DNA from: Pontibacter actiniarum
GTDB lineage: Bacteria > Bacteroidota > Bacteroidia > Cytophagales > Hymenobacteraceae
Assembly (NCBI RefSeq): GCF_003585765.1
Contig: NZ_CP021235.1
Coordinates: 1,178,001-1,242,000, forward strand
Direction of reading: 5' to 3'
Length of the DNA: 64,000 nucleotides
The notes under the pieces are model-generated. The model was not told the DNA's origin. It worked only from the letters and a program-made list of their open reading frames with translations, and ran no database searches. The translations under genes and the position numbers were made by a program. How positions within the stretch are numbered: the stretch's first letter is position 1; each line of letters opens with the position of its first letter. Of this stretch, positions 42,872 to 52,179 are shown piece by piece.

Positions 42872-44485
42872 CTAGATGGTCACCTCTACCTGAGGGGCGC
42901 CAGCCAGGATTTTATCGTTTGCGTAGTCCGCGTACTTTTGGAAGTTCTTTACAAACTTGCTAGCCAGGTCAGTAGCCTTGGCATCGTAGTCTTCCTTGTT
43001 CTCCCAGGTATTGCGCGGGTTCAGTATCTCAGCAGGCACGTTAGGGCAGGAGTTTGGCATTTCCACACCGAATATCGGGTGCTTGGTAAACTCCACGTTG
43101 TTAAGTTCCCCGTTCAGGGCCGCTGTAATCATGGCGCGGGTATACGGCAGCTTCATGCGGTGGCCTACGCCGTAAGGGCCGCCTGTCCAGCCAGTGTTCA
43201 CCAGCCAAACGTTCACGTTGTTCTGCTCCATTTTCTTGCCCAGCATCTCCGCATACTTGGTTGGGTGCAGCGGGAGGAAAGCAGCTCCGAAACAAGCCGA
43301 GAACGTTGTCTGTGGCTCTGTTACGCCCACCTCTGTGCCTGCCACCTTGGCCGTGTAGCCAGAAATAAAGTGGTACATGGCCTGGCTGGTGTTCAGCCTG
43401 GAGATAGGAGGCAGCACACCGAAGGCATCGGCCGTCAGGAAGAAGATGTTCTGCGGAATGTCTGCTCTGGAGGGCTCCACCGCGTTATCGATGTGGTTGA
43501 TAGGGTAGGCGGTACGGGTGTTCTCCGTTACAGAGTTATTGGAGTAATCCACCTCGCGCGACCCTTCTTTAAAGCGGGTGTTCTCAACGATAGAGCCAAA
43601 CCGGATCGCATCCCAGATTTGTGGCTCCTTCTCGCGGGTCAGGTCGATTACCTTGGCGTAGCAGCCGCCTTCAAAGTTGAAAACGCTGTCCTCTGTCCAG
43701 CCGTGCTCATCGTCGCCGATCAGGCCGCGGTTCGGGTCGGCAGAAAGGGTTGTTTTGCCGGTGCCTGACAGGCCGAAGAATATAGCCGTGTCGCCGTCTT
43801 TGCCCACGTTGGCAGAGCAGTGCATAGATAAGGTATTCTTTTCGTGCGGAAGAATGTAGTTCAGCACGCCAAAGATACCCTTCTTCATTTCACCCGCGTA
43901 GCCGGTGCCACCGATCAGGATCATGTTTTTGGTGAAGTTGATGATCGCGAAGTTGGACTGGCGCGTGCCATCAACGGCCGGGTCTGCCTCAAACTCGGGA
44001 GCGCAGATAATGGTGAACTCCGGGTTGTGGTCTTTAAGCTCTTCTTGAGATAAACGCAGGAACATGTTGTTGCAGAATAGGTTCTGCCAGGCCTGTGTGT
44101 TCACAATGCGCAGGTTCAGGCGGTACTCCGGGTGAGCGCCGGCATAAGCATCACGCACATAGAGCTTCTTATCCTTCAGGAAGTCCACCATTTTGTCGTG
44201 CAGCTTGTCAAACTTCTCCGGGTCAAAGGCAATGTTTATGTCACCCCACCAAACAGAATCCTCTGTTTTGGCATCTTTTACTATAAAACGGTCTTTAGGA
44301 GAGCGGCCCGTGAACTTGCCCGTGTCGCACATCAATGCGCCGGTACTGGTTAGCACGCCCTCTTTGTTCTTAATAGCTTCCTCCACCAGCTCGGCAGGGC
44401 TCAGGTTCCACAGCACCTCTTTCGCCTCTTTAATGCCGATGCTCTCAAGCCCCACTGCATTAGATTTATCTCCAGATTCTTTCAT
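42872..44485 (-). CDS. pckA: Phosphoenolpyruvate carboxykinase (ATP)
   Basis: Decarboxylates and phosphorylates oxaloacetate to phosphoenolpyruvate with ATP, the first step of gluconeogenesis. At 537 residues it is normal for the ATP-dependent class. Landmarks are TGRSPKDRFIV (substrate binding), the kinase-1a loop GLSGTGKTTLS, kinase-2 LIGDDEHGW and the metal-binding HCSANVG. It starts at ATG 44485 and is monocistronic with its own terminator. TATTTTTG on the minus strand at 44544-44537 could be its -7 box. Confidence 0.97.
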   Translation of the reverse strand: MKESGDKSNAVGLESIGIKEAKEVLWNLSPAELVEEAIKNKEGVLTSTGALMCDTGKFTGRSPKDRFIVKDAKTEDSVWWGDINIAFDPEKFDKLHDKMVDFLKDKKLYVRDAYAGAHPEYRLNLRIVNTQAWQNLFCNNMFLRLSQEELKDHNPEFTIICAPEFEADPAVDGTRQSNFAIINFTKNMILIGGTGYAGEMKKGIFGVLNYILPHEKNTLSMHCSANVGKDGDTAIFFGLSGTGKTTLSADPNRGLIGDDEHGWTEDSVFNFEGGCYAKVIDLTREKEPQIWDAIRFGSIVENTRFKEGSREVDYSNNSVTENTRTAYPINHIDNAVEPSRADIPQNIFFLTADAFGVLPPISRLNTSQAMYHFISGYTAKVAGTEVGVTEPQTTFSACFGAAFLPLHPTKYAEMLGKKMEQNNVNVWLVNTGWTGGPYGVGHRMKLPYTRAMITAALNGELNNVEFTKHPIFGVEMPNSCPNVPAEILNPRNTWENKEDYDAKATDLASKFVKNFQKYADYANDKILAGAPQVEVTI

Positions 44486-44536
44486 TGAAATTTTTGGGTT
44501 TGATTAAAATGAATAAGTTATAACGCAACTATGATA

Positions 44537-44544
44537 CAAAAATA
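44537..44544 (-). promoter_or_regulatory. Bacteroidota -7 box upstream of pckA
   Basis: TATTTTTG on the minus strand fits TAnnTTTG exactly, about 50 bases before the pckA ATG; no good -33 element is seen. Confidence 0.45.
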
Positions 44545-45022
44545 TAAAAAATAGTATATCCTAATAGTGGCTTATATACTTTAAATATGAAAATACTGAA
44601 TATCAGTTTGTTATTTATGGTGTTATGCTTTATAGCAGATTAATCATATTCTGCTACTGCTGCTACTCTCATTTAACCCGGAATGGTAACGCCTGGTGTC
44701 CGGAGTTTATGTGGCTGTTACACAGCGCTTAAATGTGCTGCTGCACCCGCTTTGTGCCTCTGCTACAAAGTATAGCCAAAACAGGCATTTGCCCTGCAGC
44801 CTGAACCAGCTGCCATTCCGCGTTATTTACAGGCCGGGATTGAACTTAACCGGAGACGGGTAACTGGCGAGGCTTATACCTACCCACTGGAAGCCTTATG
44901 GAATTCTACGGAATAATGCTGCCATAGTTCATGCTTTCTGCAGGAAATAGAAACCTTACTACAGAATATAGTCATAATTAAGTATAGCAAGCGCCGAACT
45001 GGCTTTGTGTGACGAACTTAAC

Positions 45023-45116
45023 ACAGGGCAAAGGTGCGCGCGCAGTACAGGGGCCGCCGTGGGCGCGGGGTGCCATGAACCGGATCTGGCCTGCATAGCG
45101 CGCCTTTTTTGTTGCT
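45023..45116 (+). ncRNA. GC-rich structured element ending in a T-run, possible small RNA or leader terminator
   Basis: AAAGG-T-GCGCGC near 45028-45039 can pair (one bulge) with GCGCGCCTTT just before TTTTTTG at 45110-45116. GCAGTACAGG further in can pair imperfectly with CCTGCATAGC, and several small GC stems (GGCC/GGCC, GGT/ACC) could branch inside. The whole is far more GC-rich than the surrounding gap and ends like an intrinsic terminator. It lies upstream of the peptide transporter's own promoter, so it may be an independent small RNA. I cannot match it to 6S, SRP, RNase P or a known riboswitch. Confidence 0.4.
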
Positions 45117-45133
45117 GATTCTGTCTCCTCAAA

Positions 45134-45165
45134 TTTGTTTAAGTCAAAATAGACTTGTATTTTTA
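45134..45165 (+). promoter_or_regulatory. Promoter of the POT peptide transporter gene
   Basis: TTTG (45134-45137), a spacer of exactly 20 bases, and TATTTTTA (45158-45165) fit the Bacteroidota -33/-7 consensus with one mismatch. The untranslated leader would be about 35 bases. Confidence 0.65.
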
Positions 45166-45208
45166 GTTTTATAATGCGGAAACTGTTTTAGAGTTATTAA
45201 TCTATCTT

Positions 45209-46657
45209 ATGTCAACATCTCAGAATATTTCTGGAGAGAGAGCGCCTAGTTTTGTTGAAACGCAAGGTACTTTGTTCGGGCACCCTAAGGGGTTAATGGT
45301 TTTGTTCTTCACCGAAATGTGGGAGCGCTTCAGTTACTACGGTATGCGTGGTATCCTGGTGCTGTTCCTGGTGTCTAACACAAAGGGCGGCTACGGCTGG
45401 ACCAGTGAGGAAGCCCTGGAGTTGTACGGTATCTACACCATGCTGGTGTACCTCATGTCTATCCCGGGAGGTATCCTGGCAGACAAAGTATTTGGGCAGA
45501 AGAAAGCCGTAATCATCGGCGGCTTTACGCTGGTGGCCGGCCACCTGCTGATGGCTTACCCGCCACAGTGGGCCTTTTACACCGCCCTTTGCCTTATTGT
45601 GGCTGGTACGGGCCTGTTAAAGCCAAACATCTCGACCATGGTGGGCGGCCTGTACAAGGAGGGCGATAGCCGCCGTGACTCTGGCTTCACGATCTTCTAC
45701 ATGGGTATCAACATGGGAGCCTTGCTGGCGTCCCTGATTGTTGGTTACGTAGGCGAGAACTATGGCTGGCACCTGGGCTTCAGCTTAGCCGGTTTCGGTA
45801 TGGTGCTGGGGCAGGTAGTGTTTATCTGGGGCCGCAAGTTCCTGCGCGGCGTGGGTGACCTCACCAAAGAAGAGAAGAGAGAAGATAAAATCTTTACAAA
45901 GGATGAGCCAAGCACGACGACGCACGGTGGGTTTCTGGGTTTCAGCAGAAACGAGTGGGACCGTATCATCGCCATCCTGATATCCTTTATCATTGTACTT
46001 GTGTTCTGGGCATCGTTTGAGCAGGCCGGTGGCCTGATGAACCTGTACGCCCTCCAGTACACCGACCGCTTTGTGTTAGGCTGGGAGGTTCCAACGGCTT
46101 GGTTGCAGGGCTTAAACTCATTCTTTATCATCACGATGGGTGGTGTTGTGGCTGCCCTTTGGATAGCACTTGCCAAGCGTGGTAAAAACCCGCCTTCCAT
46201 CTTTAAGATGGGCCTGGGTACGGCAGTGTTGGGCATCGGCTTTATCTTTATGGTGTTTGCCTCTCTGCAGCGCAACTCCTCTGCCGACGGGCTGTCTTCA
46301 CTGCACTGGCTGGTGTTTGCCTACCTGTTCCATACCTTAGGTGAGCTGGCCTTGTCGCCGGTGTCTCTTTCCTTTATCACGAAAGTAGCCCCTAAGCGCA
46401 TCGTTGCCTCCATGATGGGCATTTACTTTGCCGTAACGGGTTTCGGTAACTACCTGGCTTCTTTGATTGGTATCTGGGCGGTCCGTTTCGGTGAACTGGA
46501 AATCTTCGCCTACATTGCCGGCTTTACCATTGTGCTGGGTATTATCCTGATGGTGCTGACGAAGCGTATCAACAAACTGACCCACGGAATGGAGGATCAG
46601 AAACAGGATGCGAAAGAAGCTCAGACTGGCCAATTACTCGAAGCCGAGGTGAGTTAG
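45209..46657 (+). CDS. POT family proton-dependent oligopeptide transporter
   Basis: Imports di- and tripeptides together with protons across the inner membrane. The 482-residue protein has about 12-14 helices. Family signatures are the proton-coupling motif EMWERFSYYGMRGIL (about 32-46), GGILADKVFGQKKAVIIGG, and the PTR2 motif FTIFYMGINMGALLA. The late region has LHWLVFAYLFHTLGELALSP, another POT hallmark. The C-terminal tail is charged (GMEDQKQDAKEAQ). It is monocistronic, with its own promoter and terminator. Confidence 0.95.
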   Translation: MSTSQNISGERAPSFVETQGTLFGHPKGLMVLFFTEMWERFSYYGMRGILVLFLVSNTKGGYGWTSEEALELYGIYTMLVYLMSIPGGILADKVFGQKKAVIIGGFTLVAGHLLMAYPPQWAFYTALCLIVAGTGLLKPNISTMVGGLYKEGDSRRDSGFTIFYMGINMGALLASLIVGYVGENYGWHLGFSLAGFGMVLGQVVFIWGRKFLRGVGDLTKEEKREDKIFTKDEPSTTTHGGFLGFSRNEWDRIIAILISFIIVLVFWASFEQAGGLMNLYALQYTDRFVLGWEVPTAWLQGLNSFFIITMGGVVAALWIALAKRGKNPPSIFKMGLGTAVLGIGFIFMVFASLQRNSSADGLSSLHWLVFAYLFHTLGELALSPVSLSFITKVAPKRIVASMMGIYFAVTGFGNYLASLIGIWAVRFGELEIFAYIAGFTIVLGIILMVLTKRINKLTHGMEDQKQDAKEAQTGQLLEAEVS

Positions 46658-46683
46658 TAAGATCTAACTTCTTGAATATTTAC

Positions 46684-46720
46684 AAAAAAGCCTTGGGCGT
46701 TTTTCGCCCAAGGCTTTTTT
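46684..46720 (+). terminator. Terminator after the POT transporter gene
   Basis: A perfect 16-bp stem (AAAAAAGCCTTGGGCG/CGCCCAAGGCTTTTTT) with a 5-base loop, 26 bases after the stop. Confidence 0.92.
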
Positions 46721-46781
46721 GTTTAAAAATTTTTATAAATTGCGCCCATAACAGGGCGTGCACTTGCAGATGCCCGCCTTG

Positions 46782-46813
46782 TTTGAAAACAACTTTTAGC
46801 CTTTTTACTTTTA
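46782..46813 (+). promoter_or_regulatory. Promoter of the 200-residue lipoprotein gene
   Basis: TTTG (46782-46785), a spacer of 20 bases and TACTTTTA (46806-46813) fit the Bacteroidota consensus with one mismatch. The -7 box ends only five bases before the ATG, so the mRNA would start at or next to the start codon. Confidence 0.62.
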
Positions 46814-46818
46814 GCCAA

Positions 46819-47421
46819 ATGTATTTTTTCCTGCAAAAGCGCCTGCTAGCCTCGGCAGTGCTGCTCGGAAGCCTTTTGAGTGCTTGCGAAACAATAACAG
46901 AGGTGGCGCCCGCCACTAGCGAGCAGGGGCACGAGCCGGTGGTGTATACCATTCGCAAAGGAGGTCACTACTCAGACAAGAACAGTTACAGAAAGGTCAG
47001 CACCAGCCGGATCAAGTTTGAGGTTACGTTTAACAGCACTGCCGTGTATACCACGGTCGCCGCTAACAACCAGGCGGACATCAACAAGCTGTACGGCCTC
47101 TCAGACTGCAACTCCAGCCACCACACCAACAGCGCGCGCTTTGGCTGGCGCTGGTACAACAACAGACTGGAGCTGCTCGCTTATACTTACCTAAACCAGC
47201 AATGGGACTATAAGGTATTGGGCGAGGTCGCGATAGGTAAGCCGCTGGTGTGTGAGCTGCGGATGGAGGAGGGGCAGTACACTTTTGTGCTGGACGGCCA
47301 TGAAGTAGTGATGCCAAGGGCCTGTAACGGACCGGGAGACGGCTACCAGCTGTATCCGTACTTTGGAGGCGACGAAGTTGCCCCGCATGATATCCAGATA
47401 GAAATAAAAGAGCTGGACTAA
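46819..47421 (+). CDS. Putative lipoprotein of unknown function
   Basis: I chose ATG 46819, since the frame upstream runs through the previous terminator. The 200-residue product has a lipoprotein signal (MYFFLQKRLLASAVLLGSLL then SAC, Cys about 23). The mature part is rich in beta strands: VVYTIRKGGHYSDKN, RIKFEVTFNSTAVYTTVA, SARFGWRWYNNRLELLAYTYL and YTFVLDGHEVVMPRACNG. Two further Cys (in SDCNSSHH and RACNG) could form a disulfide. The LEL.Y.W..Y pattern resembles a jelly-roll/concanavalin-like sandwich, but I do not know the family. Confidence 0.8.
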   Translation: MYFFLQKRLLASAVLLGSLLSACETITEVAPATSEQGHEPVVYTIRKGGHYSDKNSYRKVSTSRIKFEVTFNSTAVYTTVAANNQADINKLYGLSDCNSSHHTNSARFGWRWYNNRLELLAYTYLNQQWDYKVLGEVAIGKPLVCELRMEEGQYTFVLDGHEVVMPRACNGPGDGYQLYPYFGGDEVAPHDIQIEIKELD

Positions 47422-47446
47422 ACGTACAGTACAGCATCTGAAAGCA

Positions 47447-47480
47447 AAAAGCCCCTGGCCATAATTGGCCAGGGGCTTTT
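47447..47480. terminator. Bidirectional terminator between the lipoprotein gene and groEL
   Basis: A perfect 15-bp stem (AAAAGCCCCTGGCCA/TGGCCAGGGGCTTTT) with a 4-base loop serves both convergent genes. Confidence 0.9.
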
Positions 47481-47499
47481 CTTTTTAGGAAGGTGCAGA

Positions 47500-49137
<1,638 letters not shown>

Positions 49138-49176
49138 TTATGTTTTTCAGATTAGGTTTAACTGATCAGTTTCAGA

Positions 49177-49467
49177 TTAAAGGATAGCCAGGATGTCAGA
49201 CTCGCGCATGATCAGGTAGTCGTTACCGTCCACAGAGATCTCAGTACCTGCATACTTGCCATACAACACAGCGTCGCCAACGTTTACTTGCGGCTTCATC
49301 AGGGCGCCTTGCTCAGATACTTTGCCTTCGCCAACGGCTACAACCTCACCACGCTGAGGTTTTTCTTTAGCAGTGTCAGGGATGATAATACCAGACTTGG
49401 TCTTTTCTTCTGCTGCAGCAGGAGCTATAATTACTCTGTCTGCTAATGGTTTAATGTTGATAGACAT
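49177..49467 (-). CDS. groES: Co-chaperonin GroES (10 kDa)
   Basis: Forms the heptameric lid of GroEL. The 96-residue protein has [19 protein letters not shown], the mobile loop [19 protein letters not shown], and [13 protein letters not shown]. It is first in the groES-groEL operon. I see no CIRCE element (TTAGCACTC inverted repeat) upstream; instead a TGGCAC element lies about 65 bases before the ATG and REP-like palindromes beyond it. Confidence 0.98.
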   Translation of the reverse strand: MSINIKPLADRVIIAPAAAEEKTKSGIIIPDTAKEKPQRGEVVAVGEGKVSEQGALMKPQVNVGDAVLYGKYAGTEISVDGNDYLIMRESDILAIL

Positions 49468-49519
49468 AGTTTTTGATTATTAGATTATGTTTTGTTAATC
49501 CTTAATGCACTTGACCTTT

Positions 49520-49536
49520 ATCATTTCCTGTGCCAA
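49520..49536 (-). promoter_or_regulatory. TGGCAC element upstream of groES, weak sigma-54-like site
   Basis: On the minus strand TTGGCACAGGAAATGAT has a perfect -24 half and keeps T and G of the -12 half, but has GA where GC is expected. It would give a leader of about 40 bases. It may be chance. Confidence 0.22.
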
Positions 49537-49586
49537 GACGTAAAAGTTCCCGAATCAAGCCAAATTTGCAGTCTCTAACGCCAATG

Positions 49587-49659
49587 TGCCTGACAGGTTC
49601 GGTAATTTTTGTCAGGTAGCGGAACTTTTTTGCTAAAGTGTCAGGCCCGGTGCCTGACA
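49587..49659. repeat. Cluster of TGTCAGG/CCTGACA palindromes (REP-like)
   Basis: Four copies of TGTCAGG or its complement lie in about 70 bp: TGCCTGACA and TTGTCAGG around a 15-base spacer, then the perfect hairpin GTGTCAGGC-CCGGT-GCCTGACAC (about 49638-49660). GTGTCAGGC/GCCTGACAC palindromes are known REP-type elements of several phyla. They lie between groES and secG. Confidence 0.6.
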
Positions 49660-49667
49660 CGGGGAAA

Positions 49668-49696
49668 TAAAAAAAGCCGGCTCTTAGGCCGGCTTT
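49668..49696 (-). terminator. Terminator after secG
   Basis: AAAGCCGG pairs with CCGGCTTT, and on the minus strand TTTTATTT follows. It lies about 22 bases after the secG stop. Confidence 0.85.
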
Positions 49697-49718
49697 ATCT
49701 GTAATAGGAGTGGGTTCT

Positions 49719-50102
49719 TTATTCTGCCGTCGCAGTGTCAACCATTGCAGGGATGTCACCTGCATCCGGAATAGCAGCTGTGCTGTCAACCACGCCAGGA
49801 AGCGCCCCGGCAGGAGCCGCAGGAAGCTGAGACTGGCGCGCGCGCTCTTCGTTTACGCTTCTAACTGTTGTTTCACCGTTGGCGCCGATCATGTGCGTAG
49901 CGAGTGTGAGCACTACAAGGCCGATGGCAAACCCCCATGTTAGTTTCTCTAACAGGTCGCCGGTGCGTTTAACGCCCATTAGCTGGCTCGTGCTACCGCC
50001 AAACTGGCTTGACAGGCCGCCTCCCTTAGGGTTCTGAGCAAGTACAACCAATACAAGCAGCACGCAGACAAAAATAATGATACTAATAAGGGCGATATAC
50101 AT
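49719..50102 (-). CDS. secG: Preprotein translocase subunit SecG
   Basis: Small subunit of the SecYEG channel. The 127-residue protein has a first helix (MYIALISIIIFVCVLLVLVV), the conserved loop LAQNPKGGGLSSQFGG, and a second helix (about 54-72, LTWGFAIGLVVLTLATHM). The Ala/Pro-rich C-terminal extension of about 50 residues is longer than in E. coli, as is common in this phylum. It begins one base after the stop of the acidic TPR-like gene and is the last gene of the miaB-started run. Confidence 0.93.
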   Translation of the reverse strand: MYIALISIIIFVCVLLVLVVLAQNPKGGGLSSQFGGSTSQLMGVKRTGDLLEKLTWGFAIGLVVLTLATHMIGANGETTVRSVNEERARQSQLPAAPAGALPGVVDSTAAIPDAGDIPAMVDTATAE

Positions 50103-50103
50103 G

Positions 50104-51621
50104 TTAACTTAGGTTTTGTAATTTTTCGATCTGTTCGGCAAAGTAACTCTTTTTTTCCGGATATTTCAAAATGAGTTGCTCATATATTTTAATGGCTTTT
50201 TTCACTTTGCCCTGCTGCAGGAAAATATTAGCCAGGCTTTCGGAAGCGATTCCCCGGTTTATCTTTGAGCTTTTCAGCGAGAGGTCTTCTTGCGGCTCCG
50301 GCTTTAGCTTTACATTGTTCATGGCCTTCAGGCGCGGGTTGATCTTCAGGAACTGGTCTATGATGTTGAGCTGCTCGTGCAGGGAAGGGGCGGCGGGCTC
50401 ATCCTGGGGTACAAGCTCGTGTGTCTTGCTGTACTCCAGTATCAGCTCCGGGTGAAAGCTCTGCGGTTTGGGCCGGGTTAGTCCGTCTTCCTCTTTTAGC
50501 TGAAGGGCTTCGCCCATGCGGCTGGAGGCCATCCAGTAGCCCAGCACGTCCTGCTGGTACATCTCGTCGATCTCATCGAAGGCATACTTTACTTCGGCTT
50601 CCTCTACTGCCGCCTGCTCCTGCGCCGGCTCCTCGTGCCGTGAGGCAGACGGGGCTTCTTCTGTAAGCGCTTCCTCCTCCTGTACGTCATCCAGGCTATA
50701 AAAGGCCCTGGCTGCAGCGGCCACCTCTTCCGAGATCAGCTTGGCGAGCGCATCCTCGTCTTGTTTTTGTTCTGTGGCAGGCTGTGGCGTTTCTTCCTGC
50801 GCATCAGGTGCAGGTGTTTCTGCTTCTGCTGTCGCCTCCTCCGCCGCTTGTGCCGCTTGCTCTGGCATCTCTGCGGCCATGGGCGGGGCAGGGGCCTCGG
50901 CTATGGCATCAGGCTTTTGCGCCAGCAGGTCTGTGAACGATGGGCTCAGGCTCTTGATCGTCAGCAGCAGGGCCAGCTCAGAGTCCAGTTTCTCCATGGG
51001 CAGCTCCAGAATATTTTCTGAAGGAGCTTCTTCCATTACTTCCTCTGCCGGGCTCTCTTTCTCTTCCTCCACCGTTTCAGCTTCGAAAGCAGTCGTTTCC
51101 GGAGCAGGATTTTCTGTTACAGTTTTTACTGGCTCCTCAGGCTGCTGCGGCTCCGGTTCATGCAGAGCGGGGGCTGCAGCTTCGGCAGGTTCTTCCACGT
51201 AGGCGATGACCTTCGGCGCTTCCTCGGTAGCGGGTGCTGCAGGGGTAAGTGCTTCAGTATCCAGGGGGGTAGCTTCAGGTTCCTCAGGTATAGCTGTAAG
51301 TGGGGCGGGAGGGGTTTCCTGCTGCAGTGGCGAAGCGGCTATACCTTGCTCCTCTACTGCGGCCTCATCAAACACAGGCTCCGCCACTGGCGAAGTATAG
51401 ATGATGCGCTTGAGCAGCTGCCGGTTGGTGGCGTAGGCGGAGGCCCGGCGCAGACGCTGCGTAGAGAGCATGCTGCCCTTGTCATACGCCGACTTTGCCA
51501 GGAGCAGGTGGGCTGTCTGGCAGTACGGGAACGTAGCCGCCACTTTTTCCAGCTCTTCGGTTTGCTGGTCAGAGATGAAGGCGGCCTGCTGGATCAGTTG
51601 TAGAAAAGCGGATTTATTCAT
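50104..51621 (-). CDS. Acidic low-complexity protein with conserved N- and C-terminal helical parts
   Basis: A 505-residue cytosolic protein without signal or membrane helix. The N-terminus (about 1-85) looks folded and TPR-like (LQLIQQAAFISDQQTEELEKV, FPYCQTAHLLLAKSAYDKGS). Residues about 90-350 are a Glu/Ala/Pro-rich, probably disordered linker. The C-terminus (about 350-505) is ordered again (AFDEIDEMYQQDVLGYWMA) and ends in one clear TPR (SLANIFLQQGKVKKAIKIYEQLILKYPEK). I know of no function. It is tightly packed between lptE and secG (1 base to secG), which suggests an envelope-biogenesis role. Confidence 0.85.
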   Translation of the reverse strand: MNKSAFLQLIQQAAFISDQQTEELEKVAATFPYCQTAHLLLAKSAYDKGSMLSTQRLRRASAYATNRQLLKRIIYTSPVAEPVFDEAAVEEQGIAASPLQQETPPAPLTAIPEEPEATPLDTEALTPAAPATEEAPKVIAYVEEPAEAAAPALHEPEPQQPEEPVKTVTENPAPETTAFEAETVEEEKESPAEEVMEEAPSENILELPMEKLDSELALLLTIKSLSPSFTDLLAQKPDAIAEAPAPPMAAEMPEQAAQAAEEATAEAETPAPDAQEETPQPATEQKQDEDALAKLISEEVAAAARAFYSLDDVQEEEALTEEAPSASRHEEPAQEQAAVEEAEVKYAFDEIDEMYQQDVLGYWMASSRMGEALQLKEEDGLTRPKPQSFHPELILEYSKTHELVPQDEPAAPSLHEQLNIIDQFLKINPRLKAMNNVKLKPEPQEDLSLKSSKINRGIASESLANIFLQQGKVKKAIKIYEQLILKYPEKKSYFAEQIEKLQNLS

Positions 51622-51651
51622 GCTGGCTTAGCTGCTTTTTGTAAGTCGGCA

Positions 51652-52179
51652 TTACCAATCGGCTACCGTTTTGTTAAACACATCCACCACCAGCTGCTCT
51701 GAGAGCTGCTCTATCTGTGCGGTGGAGAGTTGCGTTACGTCAATGTTCTGCGGAAAGTCCTGCGAAATGGAGAACGTTCTGTCAAAATCCTTCTCCGGCT
51801 GCTTCACATTGGTAAAACGAATCTGCACCCCAAGCGTCAGGCGGTTAAGGGAGGCGATGTCCTGCTGCCCTTCGCGCTGGATAGCCGCTGGCGTATAGGT
51901 AAAGCTAACAATCTGGCCCTCCAATTGCAAATCTCCCTGGCTCTGTACGATGGCTAGGTTTGTGTTGCGGCGGTAGTATTCCTTAAAGTTATTGGTCACT
52001 ACCTGCGTCAGGTTAGAGGGGCCCTCGCCTGTGCTGTTCTCCAGGTTCTGGATGGAAATCGTTTTGATATCCGGTGAGATGGTGGTGCCGGTAAAGGAGT
52101 AAATGCCGCAGCCACCGCACATAAAGAGCAGCAGCAGTAGCGTGTAGCCAAGTAGGCGGGTGTTAGTCTTCAATGTCAT
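51652..52179 (-). CDS. lptE: LPS assembly lipoprotein LptE
   Basis: Outer-membrane lipoprotein that plugs the LptD barrel and helps LPS reach the cell surface. The 175-residue protein has a signal with lipobox (LLLLFMCGGCGIYSFTG, acylated Cys about 24). The mature part shows the family pattern TISPDIKTISIQNLENST and LTQVVTNNFKEYYRRNTNL, then LEGQIVSFTYTP. The gene overlaps the end of the upstream sigma-54 activator by 17 bases, so translation is probably coupled. Confidence 0.9.
   Translation of the reverse strand: MTLKTNTRLLGYTLLLLLFMCGGCGIYSFTGTTISPDIKTISIQNLENSTGEGPSNLTQVVTNNFKEYYRRNTNLAIVQSQGDLQLEGQIVSFTYTPAAIQREGQQDIASLNRLTLGVQIRFTNVKQPEKDFDRTFSISQDFPQNIDVTQLSTAQIEQLSEQLVVDVFNKTVADW

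Larger units (their letters stand above)
44508..45208. other. 700-bp gap between pckA and the peptide transporter gene
   Basis: Both genes point outward, so both promoters lie here. Near pckA there is an AT-rich stretch with the exact minus-strand -7 box TATTTTTG (44544-44537). The middle (about 44640-45000) has no ORF I can support on either strand and no recognisable remnant of a gene. The right end holds a GC-rich structured element with a T-run (45023-45116) and then the transporter promoter (45134-45165). Confidence 0.65.

Noticed and set aside
45023..45116. 6S, SRP or RNase P RNA at the structured element
   Set aside because: The conserved cores of these RNAs are not visible; left as an unassigned structured element.
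46672..46818. An extended N-terminus for the lipoprotein gene
   Set aside because: The extension overlaps the terminator of the transporter gene; the ATG at 46819 gives a proper lipoprotein signal.
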